Of a stretch of 64,000 nucleotides of DNA, positions 11,438-23,301 are shown in pieces (within the stretch, counting starts at the first letter, position 1; the number at the start of each line of letters is the position of its first letter). The DNA is from Phialocephala subalpina (lineage: Eukaryota > Ascomycota > Leotiomycetes > Helotiales > Mollisiaceae). The stretch is from the NCBI GenBank assembly GCA_900073065.1, contig FJOG01000012.1, positions 463,981-527,980 of the forward strand. Reading direction: 5' to 3'. Under the pieces are notes generated by a model. It worked only from the letters and a program-made list of their open reading frames with translations, made no database searches and had not been told where the DNA came from. The position numbers and the translations under genes are program-made.

Positions 11438-12114
11438 TTCCGAGAACTTGGACAGATAGTCAGTTTCTACCTCCCATTGGAAAGACCAAGTTACACAAGT
11501 CTTTCCCAGTTATCAGACTTCCTATTTGCAGTGTGAGCCGGGATTTCCGCTCCCGAGGCTGTGCGAGTAATAGAGAGATAGCAAGGGTGAAGAGGCTGCA
11601 AGGCGTCGCAGGCTGCACGAATGAGAAGGGTGGAATTCAGGAGACAGAGGACAAAACCACCAGGGTCAAGAGTTAAAGAGAAGGGCCCATCCAAACTTCC
11701 TTCTTATTTCCCCAAAAGTGTTCGCGTATCTCTTAGCCAATCGCAGACTCCGAGACCAAATCACAGCAAAGTTTTCACTTCACAGGTACTACCTTTCCGA
11801 TAGTCCAATGCACTTCAGAACAAGACTAATGCCGACAACAGCTCAGTTCTTTGATATCGGTTAACGCATTCTGTCAGTTGCTGGTCACGTGTAGTGGGTC
11901 AAACTCTCATTCCATATGGAGTATAGTTCAGGGGTAATCTCGCAGACTCTTATATCCTCACTCTCCTCCCTAGCTAGCTCTCTAGACTTAAGAAGACGAT
12001 CTTTTTACCCATAATATGATGCCTAGACCTCGTAGCATCTGATACATTCCAACCTAGTTCACATAAACTTCTCAAAAATCGATCAGATACAGAAAATCAA
12101 TCATCAATCCGAAA
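11438..12114. other. Intergenic, includes promoter of the gene at 12115
   Basis: About 680 bases without a supported gene. The last 60 bases are a CA/A-rich leader typical of fungal 5' UTRs. Confidence 0.45.
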
Positions 12115-12573
12115 ATGCTCCGAACACGAGCCCAGGAGTTAGCCCCTAAGACACTTGTCTCCCGAGGCTCTGTTTGTGTGTTTACTTCTTGGAGAAATGC
12201 TCATACCTGGCTTATGATATACGCCATTAGACATGCTACGGAGGATGACATGGTAGGGTCGACGGCAGAGGAGTGGGCACGTTCGTTCGACTGGGAGAAC
12301 GGAGAGGGAGAGACGGAGTACCCGGATATTGAGACTGCACAAAGGTGCATGAATATAAGGGAGAAGTCGACGAACGAGTGGGATGCCATGCTTGACGCTG
12401 AGATGCTTCGAAGCGTTGTTCTCCTGGCCCCCGAGGCCCAGAAGAAGACTGGAAAGATAAATGCAAAGCGTATACGATTCACTTGCGGGGCCATCCTGGC
12501 AGGAAAACTTGGCTGTAGACGGCCTGTCAAAGAGCAGGGTACAAGATGCAGGAGTCATCAAAATGTGAATTGA
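12115..12573 (+). CDS. Hypothetical protein, 152 residues
   Basis: Not recognised. The start codon follows a CA-rich leader with a good context (cgaaaATGct). The protein is polar with an acidic middle (DWENGEGETEYPDIE) and a basic C-terminus (GCRRPVKEQGTRC). No signal peptide or membrane helix is visible. The opposite strand is also open over much of this stretch, so coding strand is not certain. A weak intron (12151-12230, GTCTCC...TTAG) is possible but unsupported. Confidence 0.45.
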   Translation: MLRTRAQELAPKTLVSRGSVCVFTSWRNAHTWLMIYAIRHATEDDMVGSTAEEWARSFDWENGEGETEYPDIETAQRCMNIREKSTNEWDAMLDAEMLRSVVLLAPEAQKKTGKINAKRIRFTCGAILAGKLGCRRPVKEQGTRCRSHQNVN

Positions 12574-13117
12574 AGTTCACAGGAAACGAGCAAATTTCAG
12601 GACGCTCTTGAAATTATAATGGATTGTAGTGACCAAAACTAGCTGCCGTGAAACTATTCAATGATCAAAGCACAACAGATTCCTCAACTTACAAGGGCGA
12701 GATGCTATAGATTTCGAGGCTACTTGGCAGGTCGGACTTTCGGCTGATTGGATCGCGAAGCGAGCTTGACTACTCGTAGGTACCTATCTTTCCCCTTTCT
12801 TCCTGGAATCCCTTCAGGGTTCCCGAGGTATGACGGCCAGTATCAATTGACACATCTGGGGTCGTCACAGAACAGTTAGCGAAAGCTCAGTGCCTTTAAG
12901 AGACAGGTAGTGCAAAAAGGTTCACGTGACCGATGCACTAACAATGTACTCCACAATTTAGGCTTCCCCGCATTTTCGAAACCTCCTCGAACTCCTCATT
13001 AACAACCATCCCACAGTTGTTCAACCATCCTCAATCATTCATTGTCAGCCCCGAGTTACTTCCGATGTGCTACCACTTAGCTTAGAGACTGGGTGGTGCA
13101 TGTCCTAAACCCTTGCA
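12574..13117. other. Intergenic and promoter of the transcription factor
   Basis: About 540 bases, no gene seen. A CACGTG site lies near 12923. Confidence 0.45.
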
Positions 13118-15247
13118 ATGTCGAGTATAGCCTCAATGCTGCCTCGTCCAAGGGGCTCGAGCACCTTCCAATGTCACGTCTGCCATTCAACCTTCAGCAG
13201 CAACAGCCACTTAAGGCGACATGAGGCAATACGTAATTACTCCCTTCCTCGCCTTAGATCTCTATTCTAAACTGATATTCTACCCCAGATGCCGGTCAAC
13301 GCAGCGTTGCATGTCCTTTCTGCAATCGCGGATTCTTCAGAGCGTGGGTCACTTCTTCCTCAGAGATGCCTGACTGACAAATCAGTGATGCGGCCCGTCG
13401 ACATGCCAAATCTTGCAGCCTCAGAAGAAATCGACCACTCCCTGAACCAAAGCAACGCGGGAAGAAGAAACAAGCATGCGAAGCTTGTGCACAAGCGAAA
13501 AGAGGCTGTGATCGCGGCTTCCCTTGTGAAGGTTGTCTTGCAAACGACTTGATATGTAACTACCAGCGTTCGGAAAGCAGCTCAGAGCAAAATGTGCTTA
13601 CAATGGACGTCTCAAATACGTCTTCCGAATCTGGTCTGTCAGCTATGTACGAGCCACCAAGCATTGTCGAAGCTCGGAATGGCCACAAACACCCAAGAAT
13701 GCGCGTTCAATTTCTCCTTAACTACACGAAACCAGGTCGAGAGACTCTTCCCGACTTCTTTGGTGCCTCAACTGGAACAGAAACTCCTGTTTCCTGCTTT
13801 CCGACAGCGAGCCACATCGCACCGTTTTTCTCGGACTTTATGCATGACCTCGAAGGTTCACTGCAAGCCTCCCAACCTTCGACATTGGAGTTTCTTCTAG
13901 ACGGTATTTCGGGAGGCGAGCCATTCCAAGAACTGATTTTGGGTAATGAAAAGCTGACCGGTCGCTTGACGGAACTCATCCATCAACTAAAACTAAACCA
14001 CCAGTCTCTGTCGACACATCATGGAGAATCAGATCAACAGGTCAACTACGAAGCGATCGAGTTATTCGTCACTGCCGAAAACTTGACTGAGTTCACAAGA
14101 TTGTACTTCGAGAACTGGCATCCCAATTGCCCAATACTGCACCAGCCAACTTTCGACCTCGAGACCATTTCGCTGCCACTGTTACTTTCGGTGTTCCTCA
14201 TTGGTGCGACTTACTCATCGCCCAGAGACACTGCCAGCATGGCTCGTCAATGCTATGATATTGCAGAGGACTATGCTTTCGGTCACAAGGACTTCACTCG
14301 GATCTTCCAAATTGAACATCCCGAAGGGATCGGGACAGCTATCGAAGCTCTCCAAGCGACGTTCCTCGTTGTCATCATGCAGAACTGGACCAGTTGCACG
14401 ATATCTCGACGACGCATGCGTACGCAACGCTATTCTGACATTGTGTCAGCTGCGCGATTGCTAGGCTTGACATCCGCTACCAACGAGTGGAGCAGGGAGG
14501 AATGTTGTAACTTTCAAACTTTCAATTGGAACTCGTACATCAACGCGGAGATCAGAGTACGGTGGGTATGATAATTTCTCCCGATTGAGATTTCAGGCTA
14601 ATCTGCATCTAGGCTCATGTCCTACGTCTTCCTGGTCGACTGCCAATACACGATATTCTATCGGTACCCCCCTCGTCTTATGATCACCGAGATTATCGGT
14701 GATCTCCCTTCATCCGATGATGCATTCTCTGCCACCAGCGATCTATTATGCGCCAATTCGCTATTTGATGCTAATCAATTGCCTCGCCTTTCCCTGTCTA
14801 GGTGTACAACAAGGCTTTTCGGGAAGCATTGGACACCGGCAAATGAACAAGAACTCGGGATGCTATCGACACTGAACCTCTTTGCCATCATCAATGGTCC
14901 GTCACCTACTGCAATGCTGACTTTCTATTTCACTAACAACATAAGCGCTCAATACCATAATATTCACTGCGAAAGCAAACTTTCCCGGCAACGCAGACCT
15001 CGGACCTATTCGAACAGCCCTGAGACGTTGGAAGTGTATATGGGACTACCATCTTGAGCATACTGAACCACACAGGTTCAAGAAGAGTGGCTTCATGAGA
15101 AATGCTGTCGAGTTTTTGCACCTGACAAATATCTTTCTCGACACCGACACCAGCCAAGATGGAACAAACCCCTCCCAGAAAGTTGACGCGGACTCAATGA
15201 CTGAAGTAAATCGCTTGCTGGAGAGATTTGAAGGGATCACTCTCTGA
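13118..15247 (+). CDS. C2H2 + Zn2Cys6 fungal transcription factor
   Basis: A DNA-binding regulator with three zinc modules and a fungal-specific regulatory domain. Exons 13118-13232, 13289-13343, 13386-14561, 14613-14896 and 14946-15247 give 643 residues. The first exon encodes a C2H2 finger (FQCHVCHSTFSSNSHLRRH). The second finger crosses two introns and ends C-x2-C...RRH-x3-C. Then comes a Zn2Cys6 cluster, seen as CEACAQAKRGCDRGFPCEGC. The central region (residues about 230-450) has the fungal_trans pattern, with a stretch like FENWHPNCPILHQPTFD, and the C-terminus carries the helix RRWKCIWD typical of this subfamily. The 42-nt second intron is short but restores the finger. It lies 1 kb upstream of, and on the same strand as, a carotenoid-oxygenase gene, which it might regulate; that is inference. 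Target genes cannot be told from sequence. Confidence 0.88.
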
Positions 15248-16285
15248 AGGAGCAGAAGCACTTTCTGGATTTGTCGTTCTGGCTTCCAGGCTTGGAAAGA
15301 CAAAAGCTCATCTTCCAATACCTCGAGCATACAAGTCGCTAAATTTATTCTTGATACTTTCACGTGGTCGCAAACATGCCCAATCATCTCATACAGCCTG
15401 ACGTGATACTCGATCATGTTGCTCTTAGTGGCTGTTTATCTTCTTTGATATGCAGAGAGGTCATCACAAATACAAACATTCGTCAGAGATGTAGGCCAAT
15501 CGAAAGCCACAATGGACCCAAGGAGCTTCCGCTAAGATTGAGGTGTGCATCGAAACTTTGACAATGTCCCCATGCAGCTAGGACATTGGCGAGAACAAAG
15601 TCTCCCTGCTATTGTCTGACATTCACTCCATGTGGGATGAAGACACCGGCCAATAGGAGCTTGGAACGGACTGCTTGAATGTCCGAAACGACTCAGATGT
15701 GCAACAAAAGTCAAGAGCAAAGCCTTCTAAACTTGGTACAATCCCGAACACTCGATGATCGATGCTTGCAGCGGGGGCGGAGTGACAACGAGGTGAGGGT
15801 TCATCGCGACTAGGGGGGTTTCCCCAGCGAGGTCCCTAAATTTGCGGGGTGTGCAGATCCGTTCAGCCATCCTCAAACATCTAGATCATCAGTTTGCCCA
15901 ATGGTGCTCACTAGTTTGAAACCTAGAGTTGATGTTACTGCTGCAATATTGCGGGGTATTGGGCCTTGGGGTTTTTGTCCTAGAGGTGGGTTCATGCCGC
16001 GCCTATGAGAGCTGTCGAATTCGATTTTAGGTTTTTAGCCCAGCATTGAGATAAGACGCGAATACGAATGCGTTTGAAGGATTCGTCGAACTTATTTTCG
16101 GCATAGAATGTCGAGCCGCACGGCATGGAGCAACCCTGATGGGGGGACTTGGAATATCGGCAGTGCGTCGCAGTGCACAACCTGAAATATAAAGAAGTTT
16201 ACAACTGTCTATCATCGATGTCCTTCACTCGTCAGACACATTACTTCTTCGTGGCGCCCCGACTATAACCCAATCTCATTCCCCA
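15248..16285. promoter_or_regulatory. Intergenic; promoter of the dioxygenase gene
   Basis: About 1 kb without a gene. GC-rich tracts lie at 15770-15860 (gcgggggcgg and ggggggtttcccc). A CA/T-rich leader precedes the start at 16286. Confidence 0.45.
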
Positions 16286-17926
16286 ATGGCTATCAATGAA
16301 GATGCCCAAACCAACGAGAAGTCCGGACTTTACGGTCTAACTTCAAAATGGCCAGTCGCAATGGATCTCGCTGGATCCAGCCTGCCCTGCCGTCTGGAAG
16401 GCGAGATTGGCGACCTCGTCGTCCACGGCGAAATTCCAAAAGAGATCAGAGGAACATTCTACCGAGTCATGTGTGATCCCTTTGTTCCTCCAGACCCAAA
16501 CAACGTCCCAATAGACGGCGATGGAAACATTTCTGCGTTTAGGTTCCATGACGGCGGAGTAGATATGAAGACGAAGTACATAGAGACGGAAAGATACAAG
16601 CTTGAGAGGAAAGCCAACAAGGCTCTCTTCGGCCTATATCGAAATCCATTCACTCATCATCCTTGTGTGAGAGCTGCTGTTGATTCGACAGCCAATACAA
16701 ACTTGGTTCTGTGGGCCGAGAAGCTGCTTGCGCTCAAGGAGGGCGCCCTTCCGTACGCTGTGGATCCTGATACGCTCGAGACTTTGGAGTATGACCCGTT
16801 TGGTCCTCAGATCAAAAGCAAGACCTTCACTGCCCACCCGAAGGTTGACCCTTTCACCGATGAGCTTGTGGTGTTCGGTTATGAAGCAAAGGGTTTGGCG
16901 ACGCTGTGAGTAGAATGTCCTAGATAATGTGGGAGATTTGGGACTGACTCAAGTAGTGACACCGTCACATATACCCTCGACAAAAACGGCAAGAAGACCG
17001 ACGAACTCTGGATCAAATCCCCATGGTGTGCACTCATCCACGACTCTGCCATAACAGAAAACTTCCTCGTCCTTGTCTGCTGGCCCTTCGAAGCAAACAT
17101 CGCCCGCATGAAAGCCGGTCGCCAACACTGGGCCTGGGACTACAACCTCAAAGCAACCTTCATTGTCTGTCCTCGCCGATCTGGTACACTTTTACCGGAA
17201 GGCTGGAAAGAAGGCGAATACCGACATTACGAATGGATGAACTGCATGCCGATCCACACCGCCGGAGCTTGGGAAAAGGACGGGAAGATCTACCTAGAAT
17301 CATCACGCGTTCATGACAACGCATTCCCATTCTTCCCGCCGGATGATGGACGCATGCCTTCTCCCGAGACGAAAGCCGATTTCGTGCGCTGGGAACTTGA
17401 CTTGAGTCAACCGAGCGGGAGCTCAATTCCTGATCCTATGATAACATTGGATCTTCCTTGTGAATTTCCGAGGATTGATGAGCGATTCATGACGAAAGAG
17501 TATGAATGGCTATTCCTCGACGTCTTCCTCCCCCAAAAGTCTGACGGCAGCAAAAACATCTTCCACGGCCTCAACGCCCTCGCCATGCATTCCAACAAAA
17601 CCAACCAAACGCGCTACTTCTACGCCGGAGACGACTGCCTCGTCCAAGAACCGATCTTCATCCCGAGATCGAAAGATGCGCCGGAGGGAGATGGATGGGT
17701 GATAGCGATGGTTGAGAGGAGGAAGGAGAGTAGATGTGATTTGGTGGTCATTGATACGAGGGAGTTTGAGAGGCCAATTGCGATTGTGGAGTTGCCGTTT
17801 CATGTTAAGGCGCAGATTCATGGGAATTGGGTTGAGGCTACAGAGAGCAGGGGAGTGAAGAGTATTGTGAGGGAGATTGGGGAGGTGATTGTTAGTGGGA
17901 GGGGAGCATTGGAGCCTATGATTTGA
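16286..17926 (+). CDS. Carotenoid oxygenase (RPE65/CCD) family, stilbene-dioxygenase-like
   Basis: A non-haem Fe(II) dioxygenase that splits a C=C bond with O2. Two exons, 16286-16905 and 16957-17926, give 529 residues, the usual length for fungal members. The four iron-binding histidines are in their expected contexts: TAHPKVDP, LIHDSAITEN, MPIHTAGAW and AQIHGNW near the C-terminus. There is no signal peptide, so it is probably cytosolic. In overall pattern it resembles the fungal CAO-1 and lignostilbene-dioxygenase branch, which cleaves resveratrol-like stilbenes, more than carotene-cleaving CarX, but I cannot prove the substrate. No opsin, phytoene synthase or other carotenoid gene is nearby, which favours a phenolic substrate. 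Intact. Confidence 0.92.
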
Positions 17927-18527
17927 AGTTGGATTCTGATTTAACCTGGCAATGGTTCCTTTTGGAGTTATGCGACAGCACAAACTGAGATCTTATCAAT
18001 GTCTACAAGACCAGTTGAGTTAGTTCTTCGTTGTGACCCCGCACTGAGTCAATTACCCCGCGTTTTCGGCCCCCACTCTATGACCCCTTCCTGCCAATTC
18101 GCTCTCAAATGTGAGGGGATTTATGAAGGAAGATGCGTTGAGAAGATGCGTATATAGAAGGTGGCAGGAGTGACCGCGAAAGCGAAAGCGCGACATCGAG
18201 TCGCGACTTCTTCGAGAGAATTGCCCAAGTATGTTTGGAACTTTCAGAAGGAATTATAGCCTTTGACATGAACATACATTGGATTCCGTGATTGAGCGGA
18301 TCACAGGGATGAAAACAAAACATTCTATTGATAAAGTTGCAATCAGGCAAGGCGATCAAAGAAAATATGCTTTTGTTGACACGAAGACCCCACCGCGTTC
18401 GTTTCCCTTCCGCTGAATGACCTGAATGTCCTCTCTGAATGTCCTACCCCTTTCGGCATATCCTTCACGCCAAATTCTCCAAGCCTTTCTCCTTCATTTT
18501 GGGTAACAGAAATCCCACCCATTATCA
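17927..18527. other. Intergenic, between convergent genes
   Basis: About 600 bases, no gene or repeat recognised. Confidence 0.45.
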
Positions 18528-20148
18528 TCATAATCCACCCAAATCCTCCCCACCCTCCTCACCATCATCATTCCCCGCGGCTATCAGAATCCGAAACTTC
18601 GTCTTCTTCTCATTATCTTGCTTGCTAACAGACACACGATCTCTCAGCCCCTCCTTAAACTTCTCCCATTCTTCCGCATTACATTGTCTCGAGATGAAAT
18701 TCATCTTCCGACCTTGGATGTTGTGTATGAATCTGAGGAACTTCAGGTCAGCAAGCGTGATACCCGATCGTCGAGAGAAGATTTCGAAGAATTGTTGTAC
18801 GGAGGAGTCTCGCAGGATGGTGGCAGGGACGGGATTTTCGAGGTCGTAGTTTCCGGCTACAGCTTTGATGAATATGGAGACAGTGATAGTGATGGTGGTG
18901 TTGACGTTCTTGGGTGGTCGTGAGGGTTGTACGAAGGCTGTTTGCGGTGATGTTGACGAAGACTTGGACTTTGCCCACCCGGGAGTGCGGGATATCGTCG
19001 TTGGAGATGCCATCATTTGTCCTTGTGCGAGGGGATGTGGTGTTCTGCTCGAAGGTGTGGCTGGTGTAGTGGGAGGTGTTTGAATTGCTATGATTTGGAT
19101 GTTTCGTTCGGGTGTCTTTGGGGGAGTCGGAGGTTTGATTTGGGAGGAGGCAATCTAAAAGAGAGAAGCGGGTTAGGTCATCAAGCATCAAATAGCGGAA
19201 AGACTTTACATACCTCGGCAGGATCGGCATTTGTTTTCATATCGGCACTAGGCGGTGCTGTAGACGCAAAGCTGGTTGTCTGCAGTTGATGTCTTTGTTG
19301 TTCATGCTCTGTGCCCGAAACTTTCTGTCTCTTTTTGCCGCAGTCCACGTTCTTCTCGCTCAATGATGGTGAAATTCGGTAAGAATCGACCGACAAAGGA
19401 GATGAGGGAGCACTCTACCTAAAGATTAGCCAACGAACATAGGGAAGCTGCTAGGGTACTCACCTCAAGAACCATCAGATCTTTCTTCCAGTCGGATGAA
19501 CCTCCAGTTCCAGGCGGATCCTGGACTCCAGTGGTGGATTCGCCTTGACCAGCATCATCACTCAAGGATCTCTTGTTGTTTGCTGTCTCATTCGCATTTG
19601 ACGGTGGCCAGTACTCAGTGCGAGACTGCCAAATATTGAAGAACTCGCGAGTTTTCTGGTAACGGCCGTTCCTGAATTCAATGACGTCTGTCTTTACCAT
19701 CTCGTCGTGCAGATGATGCATTCTTTTGGCAACCTTGTATAACAAAACCTCTTGGATACTGGATTGGCAACCCTCGATCATGGTGCCTTGGGTGAGAAAC
19801 TGACAAGCCATATTTAGGTGCAAGATCTCTAACTTGCGGTGGTATGAATCTTGCTCGTGCATGAATCGATAGAGTCGAAAGTCTGCCACTTGAGGCCATG
19901 ACATTCCGTGTGATTGCACCCAGTGTGGTGTGAGCTTTTTCAGCTCGTTTTGATCCTCCTTTCTTCCCATGATCGTAATATGGGTTTCAATTTCCTTCCT
20001 GGAGTTGGTCAGACAAGTCAGTAAAACTTGGTACCATTCAGGCAGACTTCACGTACTCATTGTGAGAGAACATCGCCGCGGGCTTTTTGGGTGGATTGGA
20101 CGGAAATCCAAAGCTGACTTTCGACTTGGAATCCATTGCTGCTGGCAT
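18528..20148 (-). CDS. Unknown protein, paralogue C of the three-copy family
   Basis: Not recognised. Exons 20148-20057, 19998-19464, 19414-19214 and 19154-18528 give 484 residues; donors are GTACGT, GTGAGT and GTATGT. An alternative start is 20136. It has the family plan: a charged N-terminus, a W-P...F-R-L-Y-R-F-M-H-E-Q-D-S-Y-H motif near residue 65, a helical stretch with IWQSRTEYW, and a polar Pro/Thr linker. The C-terminal block contains SSVQQFFEIFSRRSG and LKFLRF, and ends acidic (NDDGEEGGED) but without the final Trp of paralogues A and B. The matched domain order, not just composition, shows common ancestry with the genes at 1-2208 and 7285-9388. Confidence 0.78.
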
Positions 20149-21810
20149 CGTCTACTGGCGGTCCGGTCCGCACGCCTTGAATGTCTATATTCTCTCTGAT
20201 ATCGTTCTACGTCAGGTTAGCTTCGAACGTCGCGTTACAGTGTATCCCTGCCCAAGAATCGTAGAATTCACTGCCGAGTTGCAAAGTTAGGAAACATGCG
20301 TACCTCGCGTTTGGTTTTTGGTGATCTGTTTGAAATTGGGCGATGTCGCAGGTATAGATAGTAAGTTCGATGGAATTATGAATAACTTCAAGAATGTGAG
20401 ACCTTCGGCAACCGACACGAAGGCAGAGACGCTAATTTATGTCCTCAGCCAACCCAGAAACAGTAGATAGCCTGCTTTCCAGCCACAAGCTCCTCTTCGC
20501 ACAGTACTCCTCTTACTCAAACTGAGCTCGAAGTAAAGGCTTTGGAACTTCCGAGATCTGACTGAACTGGGCCTGGAAGCTTTAAGGCATCTGAAGTTAG
20601 TCTGCATCCACGAAGAATGTTTGACTTGAGGTCTCTGTGCTGGCACAGGAGAGAGCTACCACAGCTTTGAAATACCGCCATGGCATCTACCGAACAACCG
20701 AACAAACGACCAGAGGCACAAACGATTTGTCAAGAGAGAGGACATTTGTACGTAGAGATTTCAGTTGAGAAGACGGAAAGCAGCGCAAGTTTTAGATTGA
20801 AAAGCGGTGTATGGGACTGAATGCATGTGCGAGATAAAGCTGCTTTCGACAGAAATCGAGGAAATTGCAGATGAGAACGAGATTTCCAGAAATCCATTGT
20901 CGAAAACACTACCCGCAATTGGAGCTGAGCATCATCGTTGTGTCTGTTCACCCGTAACTCCTCTTCCTTTCACCTCACGCCTCTGTCTTTCCAACACTGA
21001 AGTATCGTTCTATATAACACAGGCTAACACGGGCCTGATTATCGACTAGATCATGAACTGTATCTAAAGCAAGGCACATCGGAAGCCTCCCTACTTGCGT
21101 GTCCTCGTGGAAAGAATTCTCGTGAAGAGAGATGTCTCGGTGCGCAGCACCTCGCTGAACTTAGCGCAAAGTCGCAAAGAGATCATTGTCGTATCGAACG
21201 TCATATCATTTCCCATCTTTCCCAGTCCTTCACCCCTTCCCATTCGAACCTGCCCCTGGCGGATTCTGCTCCTGCATCGAATGCATCAGCCAGACCCGAA
21301 TTCAAATCCTGGATCAAATACAAAGCAGCGCGTGATCCTGCATGCCTTCACGTCCTCTTCCGTAAGTTGGGGGGTGTCGATTCCCATCTTCCGTTTGCAA
21401 GCGATGAGACGCCTCCACACATATGAAACCATGTCACATGTTTGGCTCGGCATCGTTCCCTTTCTCCAAATGAGACATAAACGGTAGCATAGAATTGTTG
21501 GTTTCAACCGAATCTGTGGCTCGCACAGATTGTTGGTGAATACCGCAACGTTGCTGTGCCTTGACGGGCGAAATGTTTCGGCTACATGCAGACAGAGATT
21601 GACGATGGAGCCAGCTTGGCAGCGTATCCAATGAAATGCCAAAATCTCCAACGGCTGCGAGTAGAGATGCGATGAAATTGAAACAGAACGTCCATGATGC
21701 GGATCGAAGCCGAGACAGTTTCGTCGTACCGGAGACCGGAGACTTCTATATTTTCTATCCCTTCCCGACACGACCACCTGTATGCAATGTACCGGCCATG
21801 GTCTCAAATG
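20149..21810. other. Long intergenic region, no supported gene
   Basis: About 1.66 kb between paralogue C and the 2EXR gene. Several frames of 60-170 codons exist on both strands, but none has a good start context, protein-like composition or joinable neighbours. Confidence 0.5.
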
Positions 21811-22665
21811 TTATTGCAGCCCAACCTTCTCTCCGTTAACCACCAAAGTCACCCATTTAACCGCGGGTGGTGCTTCCCAACCTTCCATTCCAATGCCCTC
21901 GCTTTGGACTAGGCTCAAACCGTAGTCCCTGTCCTGCTGCTCCACCAAACTCTTGAGATTCGAACAAACACCAGGACCATTGATCGCTCCTTCATCAAGA
22001 TCTGCAAACTCAAAGGTAGAAGAAACCAGGGATCTCTGGAGAGTTTCCAGATTGTCCGAATTACTGTCTTCCAAGTAGTATAAGAGCACTGTATTCTGCT
22101 TGTATAAGTAGCTCAGGAGAGACTGCTCGTCATATATTCCAGTCTCAAAGAAGGTGGCAATGTTGAGGGCAACAGAGCTTCCAGTAATGCCGAAAATACG
22201 CTGCTCAAACTCTCCCCATAGTCTTTGCGTCGATAACTCACCCCATTGCATTCTATCCCCGGCGGTACCCAATCCTCCCATCAGACAAATAAAATCAGAC
22301 GCAATGTTGAAGTAGATCCTTGCAGGTAACGTGACCTTGAGCCCGTGGCGCTCATCCACAAAGCTCGATGACTTGAAGCTCAAGACATAGTGCTGCAAAC
22401 CAACCTCTCTCGACTCGTGTGTTGCGTGAAGGATGGCGGGAGGAGGGCGCGTCGTCACGTATCGCCACACCGGGGACGAACTCATAGGTGCGCCCCTAAT
22501 GTTTTTGATGAAGTTGAATCTGCCAAGCTTGACAGGCCAAATATCCAGATTTCGAGGTTGCAGAGCGACAGATTCCCAGATGCTGCCTCGGATTTCGCAA
22601 GGAAGCAATGGGAAGCAGGTGAAAGACTGAGGAGTACTGAGAACGTGCGTATGATATTGCGCCAT
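21811..22665 (-). CDS. 2EXR-domain protein
   Basis: A single-exon, 284-residue protein of the large fungal 2EXR group, whose function is unknown. The domain is visible at residues 14-95: F-x2-FP-LP-EIR-x2-IW near the start (CFPLLPCEIRGSIWE) and HATHESREVGLQHY, the second E-x-R repeat that gives the family its name. The rest is a variable C-terminal region. No signal peptide or membrane helix is visible. Such genes are numerous and often lineage-specific in ascomycetes. Confidence 0.85.
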   Translation of the reverse strand: MAQYHTHVLSTPQSFTCFPLLPCEIRGSIWESVALQPRNLDIWPVKLGRFNFIKNIRGAPMSSSPVWRYVTTRPPPAILHATHESREVGLQHYVLSFKSSSFVDERHGLKVTLPARIYFNIASDFICLMGGLGTAGDRMQWGELSTQRLWGEFEQRIFGITGSSVALNIATFFETGIYDEQSLLSYLYKQNTVLLYYLEDSNSDNLETLQRSLVSSTFEFADLDEGAINGPGVCSNLKSLVEQQDRDYGLSLVQSEGIGMEGWEAPPAVKWVTLVVNGEKVGLQ

Positions 22666-23301
22666 GATTCAGGTGGTGAACAATTCTCTTCGCGACCGAG
22701 TTTGGACCAGGAATGGGAGCCGGGTGGTAACTGGTTTCTGAACTCGAGAGTTGCTCTGAAGGCCAGTCTCCTTCAATTCTGGACTCGAGGATCTCACGTT
22801 GCGCGCTCGAAGATGTCGATCGAGTTGTGGTGTTCTTGCACTGGTGTGGTGTTTAAAATTGGAATAAGGAAGGATTGTCGTCGTTGACGAGATCTGAGAC
22901 GGGAAGTCTCCAAGCGAACGGCGCCAGTGTCACGTGTTTTGTAAGGAGGATAACAAGGGCTCGAGTAAGGTTCACAGCCTTTAACGAGAGGGAGTAAATT
23001 TGAAGGATGTTGGAACGGGATTTGAAGTTGCTTTTTGTAGGTACCGGCTTTCGGTATGCTCCTGTGTGGAGACAAAGGTCATGTGACTGTCTCCAAACCA
23101 TGGCTCTCAACTTATGCTTTATCCTAACCAGTAGCTGGAGTTAAACAATATCAAATATTGCATGCGTTTAATAGAAACCCGATCTGATAATACAATTACT
23201 ATTAGTTTCGAGCAGATTAGGTTAAAAATGCCGCATTCGCCAGAAGCTCCAATACACTGGTCCGTAGCCAGCCTGAATTTCTTTTGTGAGAAGACATAAT
23301 T
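22666..23301. other. Intergenic, no gene seen
   Basis: About 640 bases between the 2EXR start and the SDR 3' end; presumably the 2EXR promoter. A CACGTG lies near 22933. Confidence 0.45.

Noticed and set aside
21286..21807. Minus-strand ORF of 173 codons before the 2EXR gene
   Set aside because: No protein-like pattern, rich in rare clusters (His, Cys, Arg), and no plausible promoter; probably chance.
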